64,000 nt of DNA, from positions 310,001-374,000 of the forward strand of contig NZ_BMJQ01000002.1 in the NCBI RefSeq assembly GCF_014643535.1. The letters are read 5' to 3'. The translations under genes and the position numbers were made by a program. Shown here piece after piece: positions 35,135-45,084 of this stretch (the first letter of the stretch is position 1; each line of letters starts with the position of its first letter). Under the pieces are notes generated by a model that made no database searches, was not told the origin of the DNA, and saw nothing but the letters and a program-made list of their open reading frames with translations. This DNA comes from Aliidongia dinghuensis (GTDB lineage Bacteria > Pseudomonadota > Alphaproteobacteria > ATCC43930 > CGMCC-115725).

Positions 35135-36596
35135 CAACGTCTCTCCGGTTCCACCAGCCGCCGCCGAGCGCCTGGAACAGGGCGGCGGTATCGGCCAGGC
35201 GCGCGGCCTGCGCCTGAACCCGCGCGATGACCGCCTGCTGATAGATCTGCTCGGCATTGAGCACGGTGAGGTGGCTGACCTGGCCGAGCGGCAGCTCCTT
35301 GCGCACCAAGTCCAGGCTGCGCTCGGCCGCCTGCTCCGCTGCCACCTGGGCCTTGAGCGCATCCGCATCCGATTTGACCGCGTGGAGCGCGTCGGCCACG
35401 TTCTGGAACGCGGCCACGACCGTGCTCTGGTATTGCTCGGCCGCCTGGTCCATCGCTGCATCGGCGCCGCGGCGCTTGTGCAGCAGCGCGCCGCCGTCAA
35501 AGAAGGTCTGGTCCACGCCGCCGGTGATGCCCCAGAAGCCGTTGCCCGGCGTGAACAGCTTGGCGATGTCGGTCGCAGCCGTGCCGCTGAAGCCCGAGAT
35601 TGAGAACTGCGGCAGCATGGCGGCGATCGCGACGCCGACCTCGGCGGTTGCCGCGTGCAGGTTCTCCTCGGCCGCCCGCACGTCCGGCCGCTGCTCGACG
35701 AGGTTCGACGGCAGGCTGACCGGCAGCTCCACGGGCAAGTCGAGCGAGGCGAGCTCGAACGTCTGCTCGGGCTCGTTGCTCGGCAGACGGCCGCACAGCG
35801 CCGTCACCAGATCGCGCTGCTGGGCCAATTGCTTTTCCAGCGGCGGTAGCGTCGCTTCGGTTTGGGCGAGCGCCGCCTCCTGGACCAGGATATCCGCATC
35901 GGCAACCTGACCCAGCGCCCGTTGCCGATGGAACAGGTCCGTCAGCTCCCGCTCGATCGCGACCAGCCGCCCGGTCGCGGCGATCTGTCCCCTGAGCGAC
36001 GCTTCCTGCACCGCTGCCGCCACCAGATTCGAGGTCAGCGTGAGATAGGTCGCCTCAAGCTCGAAGCGCTGCTGCTCGGCCTGCGCCATCGCGGACTCGA
36101 CCGCCCGCCGCGTCCCGCCGAACACGTCGGGCGTATAGGAGATCGTGAGCTGCGCCGTGTGCAGCGAGAAGATCGGCTGGTTGTTGAACAGGGTAGCGGC
36201 GAGCGTGCCGAGCGCATTCTTCTGCCGGCTTGCCGAGTAGTTGCCTTCGACAGTCGGAAAGAACGAGGCGGCCGTTGCCTTCTCGTTTTCCTCGGCCTGC
36301 CGGAGTGCCGCCTGGGCAGCCGTCAAATCATGGTTGGTCTTGAGCGCCTGCTCGATCAGCGCATTGAGCGCCGGCGAATGGAACAGCGTCCACCATTGCC
36401 CGGGGATATCCATGTCGCCGACGAAGCGCTGGGAGGCTCCCGCCGGTGCCGCGACGGACACGGTCTCGGGCGCAAGGGGCTCCTTGGCGTAACCCTTGAC
36501 GTCCGGCGCTGGCGGCGGCGTGAAGTCCGGTCCCACGGCGCAGCCGCTCAGCAGAAGGGCCACGATCGCGGTACGCGGGACCAGCTTGTTGATCAT
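35118..36596 (-). CDS. RND efflux outer-membrane factor lipoprotein (NodT/OprM family)
   Basis: A 492-residue protein starting at ATG 36596. Signal and lipobox (LLLSGCAVGPDF) are textbook for the family. Two OEP repeats follow (ALNALIEQALKTNHDLTAAQAALRQAEEN and VEQRPDVRAAEENLHAATAEVGVAIAAMLPQ). It forms the outer-membrane channel of the tripartite pump, gene order adaptor-pump-channel on the minus strand. Spacing to the pump is eight bases. Metal specificity does not reside here. Confidence 0.9.
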   Translation of the reverse strand: MINKLVPRTAIVALLLSGCAVGPDFTPPPAPDVKGYAKEPLAPETVSVAAPAGASQRFVGDMDIPGQWWTLFHSPALNALIEQALKTNHDLTAAQAALRQAEENEKATAASFFPTVEGNYSASRQKNALGTLAATLFNNQPIFSLHTAQLTISYTPDVFGGTRRAVESAMAQAEQQRFELEATYLTLTSNLVAAAVQEASLRGQIAATGRLVAIERELTDLFHRQRALGQVADADILVQEAALAQTEATLPPLEKQLAQQRDLVTALCGRLPSNEPEQTFELASLDLPVELPVSLPSNLVEQRPDVRAAEENLHAATAEVGVAIAAMLPQFSISGFSGTAATDIAKLFTPGNGFWGITGGVDQTFFDGGALLHKRRGADAAMDQAAEQYQSTVVAAFQNVADALHAVKSDADALKAQVAAEQAAERSLDLVRKELPLGQVSHLTVLNAEQIYQQAVIARVQAQAARLADTAALFQALGGGWWNRRDVDVAKL

Positions 36597-36604
36597 GGGC
36601 GCTC

Positions 36605-39600
36605 TCACAGGTCGACCCCCTCTTCCGCGGGGCGTTCGAGGGGGTTCACGACGGTCCGCCGCTCGACATAGCGCTCGAGCGCGAAATAGAGCGTCGGCAG
36701 GATGAACAGGGTCAGCAGGGTCGCGACGACGAGGCCGCCGACCACGACCGTGGCAAGGCCGCGCTGAACGTCGCTGCCGACGCCGGTCGCGAGCGCCGCC
36801 GGCAGCATGCCTACGGTCGCGACGGTGGCCGTCATCAGCACCGGCCGAAACCGTTCGGTGGCACCGGCGAGCACGGCAGACTGCAGCCGGCCTTCGTGCT
36901 CGCGCACACGGTTCAGGTTCGCCACCATGATGATGCCGTTCTGCACCGACACGCCGAACAGCGCGATGAAGCCGACGGCGGTCGCGACATTGAGCGTCTC
37001 GCCGGTGACGTGCAGCGCGATGAGACCGCCCAAGGTCGCGAGCGGCACGACACCCAGCACGAGCGCTGCCTGCCGCATGAGGCCGAAGCCGATGTAGAGG
37101 AAGAGCAGCATGAGGCCCATGACGAGAGCCAGGATCAGCACCAGGCGCGCTTCGGCCCGCCGCTGGTTTTCGAACTGCCCTGCCCATTCGAGGCGATATT
37201 TCTGCGGGTCGAAATGGACGGCCTGCCCGATCTTTTGCTGGGCCTCGGCCAGATAGGTCGTGAGGTCGCGGTCCTCGAGGTCGATACGCACGGTGATGTT
37301 CCGCTCGTTCATCTCGTGCGCGATCGTGCTCTCGCCGTTCTGCAGCTTGATCGAGGCGAGCTGCGCCAGCGGCACCTTGGCACCGCCGGCGGCGGTCAGG
37401 GTCAGGTTGCCGAGCGTCTCCGGATCCTTGCGCGCCTCCGCCGGGAAGCGGACCGTGATGCCGTAGACGCGATCTTCGACATAGACTTGGCCGATCGGGC
37501 TGCCGCCGACACCCGTCTGGACCAGGTTGGTGATGTCCTGGACGTTGATGCCGTAGCGCGCGGCCGCCGCGCGGTTGATGTTGACCACCATCTGCGGGAT
37601 CGGCGGCTCCTGGAAGATGGCGGCGTCGGCCGTGCCCTGGATGCCCTTCAGCACGTCGACGATGCCGTTGCCGATCCGGCGCAGCTCCTTGAAGTCGGGC
37701 CCGAACACGCGGATCACCAGCGGGCTGTGCGCGCCGCCGACCATGTCGTTCACGCCGTCGATCATCGGCTGGCTGATGCCGACCTGGAAGCCGGGGAGCT
37801 GGTTCAGCCGCTCGTTGAGCTTGGCCACGAACTGCGCCTTGGTCTCGCCATGGGGCCAGGTATCGTAGGGGGTGAGGCCGACCGGCGCTTCGATGTGCGA
37901 CGGGGTCCAGGGGTCGGTCTGATCATCGCTGCGGCCAAGCTGCGTGATCGCGTAGGACGTTTCCGGGAATTCGCGGATTGCCCGGCGCAGCTCGCCGGCG
38001 AACTCGCTCGCCTGTTCGAGCGACAGGCCGGTCGGCAGCTGCACCTGGAGCCAGAGCGCGCCCTCGTCGAGGTCCGGCAGGAAATCGCGGCCGACCGTCA
38101 GGCCCAGCACCACGACGGCGGCGAAGGTGAGGCCCGTCAGGCCATAGGCGATGACCGGCCGGTCGAGCAATCCGCCGAGCAGCGCCTGGTAACGCGCCTG
38201 CAGCCAGATGAGCGGTTTGTTGTGGAACACCGGCCGCGGCTTGCGGAATGCCATGTAGGCGAGGCCGGGGATCAGCGTCAGCGTGCAGAGAAGGGCACCG
38301 AACAGCGCGAAGCCGACGGTATAGGCCATCGGCGAGAACAGCTTCGCCTCCGCCCGTTCGAAGGCGAACAGCGGGAAATAGGCAGTGATGATGATGAGAG
38401 TCGCGAAGAAGATCGGCCGGATGACGTGCTGCGCCGTCTCCTTGATGTCGTACGGCGTCAGCGGCTCTTTCGGCGCATCCTCGCGCCGGCGCAGGATCGC
38501 CTCGGTCACGACGATGGCGCCGTCGACGATGATGCCGAAGTCGATGGAGCCGAGCGAGAACAGGTTCGCCGGCATCTTGAACGCATTCATGATGGCGAAG
38601 ACCGCGACCAGCGCCATCGGGATCGTGACCGCCACGACCATCGCGCTGCGCGGGCTGCCCAGGAACAGGATCAGGACGATGAAGACGAGGCCGACACCCT
38701 CGATCACCGTATGCCCGACCTTGCTCACGGTTGCATGGACGAGCTCGTCGCGATCGATATAGGGCACGATCTTCACGCCCATCGGGTCGAGCTTCTTCTG
38801 CAGCTCTGCGATCTTGGCATGCAGCCCCTTCAGCACCTCCGACGCGTTCTCGCCCTTCAGGAGATCGCAGATGCCTTCGATCGTGTCGGGATTGCCGTCC
38901 TTGCCGAGGATGCCCTCGCGCTCCTGGTGGCTGAACTGCAGCTTGCCGACGTCCTTGACCAGAACAGGCGCGCCGTTCGCCTGGGTGACCACAATGTTGC
39001 CGAGGTCGTCGAGCGAATGGACCATGCCGATGCCGCGAATGACGTAGGCCTGCTCGCCGCGCGTGATCCGGCTGCCGCCGGCGTTCGCGTTGTTGGCGTT
39101 GATTGCAGTGACGACATCGTTCAGCGCGAGGCCATAGCGGAGCAGCGCTTTCGGGTCGAGCTCGAGCTGGAACTGCTTGGTGAAGCCGCCGAAATTGTCG
39201 ACGTTCGTGATGCCGGGCACCTGCTGGAGCGCCGGGATGACGATCCAGCGCTGGATTTCCGACAATTCCATCAGGTTCTTGGTGTCGGACTCGAGCGTGT
39301 AGCGATAGATCTCGCCGATCGGGCTCGTGACCGGATCGAGGCCCGGCGTGATGCCGGGCGGGAGCGCCACCTGCTGGATCCGCTCGTTGATCCGCTCCCG
39401 TTCCCAATAGTCCTCGGCGCCATCGCGGAACACCATCGTGATGAGCGAGAGCCCGAACGTGCTGCTCGACCGCATGGTGGAGAGGCCGGGCGTGCCGGCG
39501 AGGGCCCGCTCAAGCGGCACCGTGATCTGCTGCTCGATTTCCTCGGCGGCGAGGCCGGGCGCCTGGGTCGTGACCTGGGCGGTCACGTCGGCAATGTCCG

Positions 39601-39718
39601 GATAGGCCTCGACGGCGAGCTGCGTCCAGGAATAGTAGCCGTAGACCGCGGCGAAGACCGCGATCATCACCACCACGAGCCGTTTGTCGAGGCAGAGGCT
39701 GACGAGCTTGCTAATCAT
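36605..39718 (-). CDS. heavy-metal RND efflux pump (CzcA-type)
   Basis: A 1037-residue HME-RND transporter of normal size with twelve expected helices and two periplasmic loops. The TM4 proton-pathway motif at about residues 391-404 reads IDFGIIVDGAIVVTEA, the DFG...DGA form found in divalent-metal pumps like CzcA, rather than the CusA form (AIGAMVDAA). The usual final Asn of VEN is Ala here. The last helices end LFILPTLYFALE. Proton-driven export of metal from periplasm or cytoplasm to outside is expected. Upstream adaptor overlaps its start by eight bases. Confidence 0.92.
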   Translation of the reverse strand: MISKLVSLCLDKRLVVVMIAVFAAVYGYYSWTQLAVEAYPDIADVTAQVTTQAPGLAAEEIEQQITVPLERALAGTPGLSTMRSSSTFGLSLITMVFRDGAEDYWERERINERIQQVALPPGITPGLDPVTSPIGEIYRYTLESDTKNLMELSEIQRWIVIPALQQVPGITNVDNFGGFTKQFQLELDPKALLRYGLALNDVVTAINANNANAGGSRITRGEQAYVIRGIGMVHSLDDLGNIVVTQANGAPVLVKDVGKLQFSHQEREGILGKDGNPDTIEGICDLLKGENASEVLKGLHAKIAELQKKLDPMGVKIVPYIDRDELVHATVSKVGHTVIEGVGLVFIVLILFLGSPRSAMVVAVTIPMALVAVFAIMNAFKMPANLFSLGSIDFGIIVDGAIVVTEAILRRREDAPKEPLTPYDIKETAQHVIRPIFFATLIIITAYFPLFAFERAEAKLFSPMAYTVGFALFGALLCTLTLIPGLAYMAFRKPRPVFHNKPLIWLQARYQALLGGLLDRPVIAYGLTGLTFAAVVVLGLTVGRDFLPDLDEGALWLQVQLPTGLSLEQASEFAGELRRAIREFPETSYAITQLGRSDDQTDPWTPSHIEAPVGLTPYDTWPHGETKAQFVAKLNERLNQLPGFQVGISQPMIDGVNDMVGGAHSPLVIRVFGPDFKELRRIGNGIVDVLKGIQGTADAAIFQEPPIPQMVVNINRAAAARYGINVQDITNLVQTGVGGSPIGQVYVEDRVYGITVRFPAEARKDPETLGNLTLTAAGGAKVPLAQLASIKLQNGESTIAHEMNERNITVRIDLEDRDLTTYLAEAQQKIGQAVHFDPQKYRLEWAGQFENQRRAEARLVLILALVMGLMLLFLYIGFGLMRQAALVLGVVPLATLGGLIALHVTGETLNVATAVGFIALFGVSVQNGIIMVANLNRVREHEGRLQSAVLAGATERFRPVLMTATVATVGMLPAALATGVGSDVQRGLATVVVGGLVVATLLTLFILPTLYFALERYVERRTVVNPLERPAEEGVDL

Positions 39719-40883
39719 TCAAGAGCACCCCGCCCTTAATCAGCACCCGCTCGCCGAGCGCCACGCCGTTGACGATCGTGACCGCGTCGCCCGTCTGATA
39801 TTCGAGCTCGACGGTGCGGCGCACGAACGTCCAGGGTGCGACCTCGACGAAGACCGTCGTGTTGTCGTTGTTCATGAGCAAGGCCGAGGTCGGCAGGACC
39901 AGCTGCGGGATCTCGGCGCGCATGAAGGTGGCGGTCGCGAACATGTTGGGCTTGAAGCGGCCGCTGGGGTTCGCGAAGGCGATGCGCACCTTGCTCCGGC
40001 GCGTGTCGGGCTCGAGCACCGCGCTCACGAACTGCACGTTCCCCTGGAACGTCTCGGTCGGATAGGCGGCGAACTTGATGGTTGCCTGCTCGCCCTTCTT
40101 GACGACGCCGATGTCCTTCTCCGGCACGTTCGCTGTGACCCAGACCGTATCGAGCTGCGAGATCGTCATCAGCGACTGGGTCGGGTCGTTGATGTAGCCG
40201 CGCCGCGCGATGTCGAGCTCGGTCACGTCGCCGCTCATGGGCGCTCGGATCGTCAATAGGCGCGACTTGTCCTTCAGATCGACGAACTGGCCGATCGTCT
40301 TGAGGCGCGCCTGGGTGCGCTGATATTCGGCGTTCGCCTGGTTATAGGCGTCGCGCGCGGTTTCCAGGTCCTTGTCGGCGCCGGCGCCGATGCCGGTGAC
40401 GCCGCGTTGCCGGTCGTACGCCTTCTTGGTCAGCTCAAGTGCGGACTGCGCCTTCGCGTCGTCGTCATAGGCCTGGGCAAGATCGGGCGATTCGATGACG
40501 GCAATCGCCTGGCCTTGGCTCACGTGGTCGCCGAGCGAGACCTTGAGATCGACGATCCGCCCAGAGAGCGGCGGCAGCACCTTCACCGTCAGCGCCGGAT
40601 CGGCCTCGACCGTGGCCGGAACTTCGAGCGCCCGCTGGAGCTGTTGCGTCGCCGCCGCCTCGACGAAGAGGCGCTTGCGATAAGGCGACCCCTCGGGAAC
40701 GACGATTCTGTCGTGGTCATGGACGAGCGCCGGCGCGGCCGGTGGGTCGGCAGCGCGAGCCGGCCCCGGGCCCGACATGAAGCTCGGAAGACCGATGGCG
40801 GCGCTGAGAAGCATCGCTCCGGCGCCGAGCGTCAGCCGTCGATGTTGACGCGCCCAACCTAGGGCACGAACCCAATTACGCAT
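39711..40883 (-). CDS. RND periplasmic adaptor (membrane fusion) protein
   Basis: A 390-residue membrane fusion protein. ATG 40883 has GGAG seven bases upstream and is preferred over two upstream in-frame ATGs that lack it. An N-terminal signal anchor is followed by a His/Asp-rich patch (LVHDHDRIVVPEG) that may bind metal. The barrel-sandwich hybrid pattern (VKVLPPLSGRIVDLKVSLGDHVSQGQAIAVIESP), a hairpin helix and IRAPMSGDVTELDIARRG are all visible. It couples the pump to the outer-membrane channel. Confidence 0.9.
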   Translation of the reverse strand: MRNWVRALGWARQHRRLTLGAGAMLLSAAIGLPSFMSGPGPARAADPPAAPALVHDHDRIVVPEGSPYRKRLFVEAAATQQLQRALEVPATVEADPALTVKVLPPLSGRIVDLKVSLGDHVSQGQAIAVIESPDLAQAYDDDAKAQSALELTKKAYDRQRGVTGIGAGADKDLETARDAYNQANAEYQRTQARLKTIGQFVDLKDKSRLLTIRAPMSGDVTELDIARRGYINDPTQSLMTISQLDTVWVTANVPEKDIGVVKKGEQATIKFAAYPTETFQGNVQFVSAVLEPDTRRSKVRIAFANPSGRFKPNMFATATFMRAEIPQLVLPTSALLMNNDNTTVFVEVAPWTFVRRTVELEYQTGDAVTIVNGVALGERVLIKGGVLLND

Positions 40884-40990
40884 CGTTCCACTCCGATTCC
40901 TGCCGGATTTGGTTGGTTCGCCCATGTCGCGGCGGTGTCTGGCGGCTTCCCCAAAAGTAGAGATCCGCCTGATGGTCAATTTGATCTTGA

Positions 40991-42400
40991 CTAAATCTGG
41001 ACGTGCAATCGAACCGCGAAGATCCAGACGGGACCGCGATCGGTGTTGTAGGCGGGATTATTGATGAACTGACCGTCGAAGGTGAGCGAGATCGGTTCGC
41101 TGACTTGGTAACGGTAATAGCCCTCGACGATATCCTCAGTGCCGTAGGTGAGCTTGCCGTCGCCGATCAGGATGCCGAGGCCGCCGGCCTTGAAATAGTC
41201 GGCCTGGACGCGCGAGAGCGCATTCACCGCGCCGGCGAGCCCGACGGTGTCAGTCGGACGGTCCCAGGCGGTGCCCTTCAGGCTGATGCCGGCCGATGCG
41301 CTGCGCGAAATGTCGGTGAACGAGATGATTTCGCTCTGGCCGTCGTTGTAGCTGAAGCGGGCGAAGGCACCGAGATCGTCGGTGATGCCCTGCTCGGCAC
41401 CGAGCACAAAGCCGTATTTCCAGCGATCCGTCCGGCTCGCGGTAATATCGATGGTCGGGTTCTGCAGCGCTGCTGCATAAGAGCCCATGTTGGCCCGGTT
41501 GGCGAACAGCGTTACCCGCGCCTTGCCATCGTGATCGAATAGCTGATAGCGCTGCTCGAATTCGGCCTGATAGCCGCCGCGCTTCAGGAAATTCGTGTCG
41601 AGGTCGCGGTCGTTGGAGAATTTCGGCACCAGGAAGTCGCCGAGCCGCACGGCCCAGCTCTTCTGGTTCAGCTCGATCGCCACGCCGTCCGTGTAGCCCT
41701 TCTGGTCGGCGGCATAGTCGTAGGCGCCCCCCTCCCAGATCGCCCAGTTAAAGAAATCGTTCCGGGAATCATGGGCGTAGCTGTTCGTATCGAAGATGTC
41801 GTTGACCGCGAGCTTGCCGGCCCAAATGGTGATCCGGGCAATATCGCGCCGGCCCGCGATCTGGTTCAGATCGTCCTCGACCTCTTCGGTCTCGCCGCCG
41901 AGGCCAATGGTCTGCTTGATATAGAGCCGCGCGATATTGAGCTTCGGTACGTCGGCGCCCGCCTTCTGCGCGTCGCCGTTCGGGAAGCCAGCCAAGCCGA
42001 ACGTGTGGCTCAAGCCGAAGCCCTGGTTGAACTCTGGATTGAAATAGAGCTCGGTGTTCGGCAGCAGGCGATAGCCCCACATGGCCGTGGCGCTGATCGT
42101 CTCCCGCGTGCGCGTGCCCGGATCGAGGCTGTTCGGGCCGCGATAGGGCGATGTGAAGGCGGGGTTGCCCTGCTCGATGTAGGTCAGCTGGTAGTGGTTG
42201 CTCCAATCCGCGCCTTCGTCGCCGCTGCCGGGCGCCGGCTGATCGTCGGCCCGCGCCGCGAGCGTCTGGATGACGAGCATCAGCCCGACGAACCCGGCGA
42301 CGCCATATCGCGTCCGGAGCCGGTCGAGGAATGCGTCCAACCGCGGCACCAAACCTGCCTCGGCTTTGACGGTCGGGCCTTTCCGGTTCAAGTCGCTCAT
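40991..42400 (-). CDS. OprB-like outer-membrane porin
   Basis: A 469-residue protein with an unusually long N-terminal part before a Sec signal that ends LAARADDQPAPG. The mature part is aromatic-rich and beta-barrel-like (WSNHYQLTYIEQGNPAFTSPYRGPNSL, then IARLYIKQTIGLGGE), ends in a polar aromatic strand (PVWIFAVRLHVQI), and fits the carbohydrate-selective porin family. ATG 42400 is chosen as the start. It lies 107 bases before the RND adaptor and 317 after the kinase gene, on the same strand, so it may be part of the metal-efflux unit. A porin within an RND operon is unusual; a carbohydrate role is not supported by context. Confidence 0.75.
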   Translation of the reverse strand: MSDLNRKGPTVKAEAGLVPRLDAFLDRLRTRYGVAGFVGLMLVIQTLAARADDQPAPGSGDEGADWSNHYQLTYIEQGNPAFTSPYRGPNSLDPGTRTRETISATAMWGYRLLPNTELYFNPEFNQGFGLSHTFGLAGFPNGDAQKAGADVPKLNIARLYIKQTIGLGGETEEVEDDLNQIAGRRDIARITIWAGKLAVNDIFDTNSYAHDSRNDFFNWAIWEGGAYDYAADQKGYTDGVAIELNQKSWAVRLGDFLVPKFSNDRDLDTNFLKRGGYQAEFEQRYQLFDHDGKARVTLFANRANMGSYAAALQNPTIDITASRTDRWKYGFVLGAEQGITDDLGAFARFSYNDGQSEIISFTDISRSASAGISLKGTAWDRPTDTVGLAGAVNALSRVQADYFKAGGLGILIGDGKLTYGTEDIVEGYYRYQVSEPISLTFDGQFINNPAYNTDRGPVWIFAVRLHVQI

Positions 42401-42717
42401 GTTCTTGGAGTCCGGCGGGCTGCGCAACGAAGCGCGCCGCGCTCGCGGTGGTCCCAAGCCTTCACGCTGGGGGCCGTTGCGCGGGGGCGGTCGCGGCCTT
42501 GGTGGCCGTCTTCGGTTGCTGCAGCTGAACGAAAGCTTGTCGGCACGAAAGTGTTCGCACCGAATTGAATGCGTCGCGTCTGGGCGACACTCTTGTGGCG
42601 CTAGGACGGTATGTCAGGGCCGGCCTGCCGTGCCGGCGATCTTTTCTGGTCGCTCACTTCGCCATCCCCCTTTGTGCGCCGTCAGCGACAAGGCGCGCCG
42701 CAAGGTCGGGGCGGACG
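42401..42717. other. 317-base gap between kinase and porin genes
   Basis: No gene or clear motif is seen here. Its length suggests that the porin and pump genes have a promoter of their own, downstream of the two-component genes, on the minus strand. This would be the place to look for binding sites of the OmpR-type regulator at 44129. Confidence 0.3.
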
Positions 42718-44136
42718 TTACAGAGCCCCGGTTATCCCGGAGGTTTCCGCCACCTTACCATTTGGAAAGGTGCGCGCCTCCCATTTGGGCAACACTATGC
42801 GCGCAGAGAGTCCGGGGCGGGCGTCCTCCAGCTTGAGCTTGCCGAAATGGAGGCTGGTAATCGCCGCGACGATCGACAGGCCCAGCCCGCTCCCGGGGCG
42901 CGAACGGCTCTGGTCGAGGCGATAGAAGCGCTCGACCACGCGCGGCAGCTCGTCTGCGGGAATGCCCGTGCCGTTGTCGTTCACGGCCAGCACGACCGTC
43001 TCGGCCTCCTCGATGGCCGTGATCCTGATCACGCCTGGGGCACCAGAATGCTTGATCGAGTTATCGACGAGATTGGCAAGCGCGCTGGCAAGCAGATGCT
43101 TGTCGCCGAACGTGCGTGGCTCACCGACGATTTCGGTCTCGAGCGTCATGCCGCATGCCTCGACGGCGGCGTCATAAAGCTCTGCAATGTCGACTACGAT
43201 CGGCCGAAGGTCGACGGGCGAGAAGCTCTCCCGGCCGGCGCCGGCCTCGGCCTCGGCGATCTGTAGCAATCGATCCAGCAGCTGGCTCAGATCGTCGATC
43301 TGCTGGATAGCACCCTCGGCGGCTGCGGTGACTGCCGAGGGTTCCTTCTGGGGCTGGATCGCCTCGTCGAGCCGGCTGCGGATCCGAGCGAGCGGTGTCC
43401 GGAGGTCATGGGCGATCGCGTTCGAGACATGGCGAACGCCGTCCATCAAGTGCTCGATCCAGTCGAGCATATTGTTGAGATCGCGATTGAGCTTGGCGAA
43501 CTCGTCGCCGCCCTCGGTGATCGGAATCCGCCGACGGAGATTGCCCGCCTTGATGTCCAAGGTCATTCGGCGGATCTCCATGATCCGCCTTTCGATCTGC
43601 CGCCGGAACAGGCTCGCGCCGAAGGCGGCCAGAAGAACCGCAATGGCGCTGCCGATCGCCAGCGCGCGCACAACCAACGCCTCAATTTCCCGCTGGTCCT
43701 GCATGTCGCGGCCGACCACGAGGACATAGCCGTTCGCGAGCTGGTGCGGCAGCAGCCGGCTGGTCGACGTCCGGCCGTAGCGAACCACCTTCTGGTCCGA
43801 AAGCGTGTCGAACGAAGGCAGAGTGCCCGGCCACCGATCGAGGTTTCCGGCGAGCCTGCGGCCGTCCGGTGCCAGCAGCAGATAGACTTCGGTATCCTGG
43901 TTGATGCCGTCGGTCAGCAGCTGCTCGATCTCTTGCCGCACGGTCTCGGCGCCGCGCTGGTCGAAATGGCGCGTAAGGCGGGCCGAGCTGGCGGTCAGCG
44001 CCGAGTCGATTTCGCGTGCGAGCACGCCCACGGTGGCGAAGTAGAAGGTTGCGGACGCAGCAAGCAGGCACAGGAGGACGAGCAGGCCGTAACCGACCGC
44101 CAGCCGCACGGTGACGGATTGGGGCGACTTATTCAT
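42718..44136 (-). CDS. sensor histidine kinase of the heavy-metal (CusS-like) type
   Basis: A 472-residue kinase. Two membrane helices (about 9-37 and 155-178) flank a roughly 115-residue periplasmic sensor. HAMP follows, then HisKA with His243 (NAIAHDLRTPLARIRSRLDEA) and a HATPase domain (LANLVDNSIKHSG, VNDNGTGIPADE, GSGLGLSIVAAI). Its start overlaps the response regulator stop by eight bases. Together with the pump genes it likely senses periplasmic metal. The metal is not shown by the sequence. Confidence 0.9.
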   Translation of the reverse strand: MNKSPQSVTVRLAVGYGLLVLLCLLAASATFYFATVGVLAREIDSALTASSARLTRHFDQRGAETVRQEIEQLLTDGINQDTEVYLLLAPDGRRLAGNLDRWPGTLPSFDTLSDQKVVRYGRTSTSRLLPHQLANGYVLVVGRDMQDQREIEALVVRALAIGSAIAVLLAAFGASLFRRQIERRIMEIRRMTLDIKAGNLRRRIPITEGGDEFAKLNRDLNNMLDWIEHLMDGVRHVSNAIAHDLRTPLARIRSRLDEAIQPQKEPSAVTAAAEGAIQQIDDLSQLLDRLLQIAEAEAGAGRESFSPVDLRPIVVDIAELYDAAVEACGMTLETEIVGEPRTFGDKHLLASALANLVDNSIKHSGAPGVIRITAIEEAETVVLAVNDNGTGIPADELPRVVERFYRLDQSRSRPGSGLGLSIVAAITSLHFGKLKLEDARPGLSARIVLPKWEARTFPNGKVAETSGITGAL

Positions 44137-44809
44137 CGGCGGCCAGCGAGTAGCCGACGCCGCGCACGGTGCGGAGCAGCTGCGGGCTGAACCCGCGGTC
44201 GATCTTGTTGCGCAGCCGGCTGATCTGCACGTCGATCACGTTCGTCTGCGGGTCGAAATGATAGTCCCATACCGCCTCGAGCAGCATCGTGCGCGTGACG
44301 ACCTGTCCCTGGTGCCGCATCAGATACTCGAGCAGACGGAACTCGCGCGGCTGGATCGCGATCGCCTGCCCGGCGCGCTCGACCTTGCGGCTCCGGAGGT
44401 CGAGCCGCAGATCCGCGATCCGGAGCTCGGAGACTTCCTCGTGGATATTGGAGCGGCGAAACAGCGCTTCCGCGCGTGCGAGCAGCTCGGAGAACGCAAA
44501 CGGCTTCGCCAGATAATCGTCACCGCCGCCGCGCAGCCCTTTGACGCGTTCGTCGAGGCTCGCAAGAGCGCTCAGCACCAGGACCGGCGTCGTCTTGCCG
44601 AGCAACCTGAGCGTCCGCAGGATCGACAGTCCGTCGACATCACCCGGCAGCATGCGATCGAGGATGATGAGGTCCCACCGCTCATTGCTGGCGAGATGAA
44701 GCCCGTCGGCACCGTCGCACGACAGCGTCACCGTATGACCGGCCTCGCGCAGCCCGTTGCAGACATATCGCCCGGTGTCCGCTTCATCCTCGATTACCAA
44801 GCACCGCAC
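44129..44809 (-). CDS. OmpR/PhoB-type response regulator (CusR-like)
   Basis: A 226-residue two-domain regulator. Receiver: VIEDEAD, phospho-acceptor Asp51 (LIILDRMLPG) and AKPF. The C-terminal winged helix has IQPREFRLLEYLMRHQGQVVTRTMLLEAVWDYHFDPQTNVIDVQISRLRNKI. The start codon is GTG at 44809. It is first in the minus-strand run that leads to the metal pump, so it probably activates those genes when its kinase partner senses metal. Confidence 0.93.
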   Translation of the reverse strand: MRCLVIEDEADTGRYVCNGLREAGHTVTLSCDGADGLHLASNERWDLIILDRMLPGDVDGLSILRTLRLLGKTTPVLVLSALASLDERVKGLRGGGDDYLAKPFAFSELLARAEALFRRSNIHEEVSELRIADLRLDLRSRKVERAGQAIAIQPREFRLLEYLMRHQGQVVTRTMLLEAVWDYHFDPQTNVIDVQISRLRNKIDRGFSPQLLRTVRGVGYSLAADE

Positions 44810-45084
44810 GCGCGGAAGGCTCCATCACTCAGGTCGGAAACCGACTATAACCCGCGCGATCACGCCGCATGACGGCGAATTATCAAGAATGCTGATCCAT
44901 TGGGCCAAACCGTCCCTGCGTGCGGGAGGGCGTTCTCCCCAGCGCGATACGCGCTCCCCGGCCAGTCGCGCGCTGCGAACTCATTTTTACAGTGCGGCGT
45001 TCGGTCCTCTTCTTCGCCCTCGCTACATTGCCAAATGTTAATGTTTCAGATCTGCTGAAGTCGGATCCGGTCATGATATAGGCC

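Noticed and set aside
36896..39739. A 947-codon frame antisense to the RND pump gene
   Set aside because: Composition of a mirrored high-GC frame, no recognisable motif; the sense strand is a clear CzcA-type pump.
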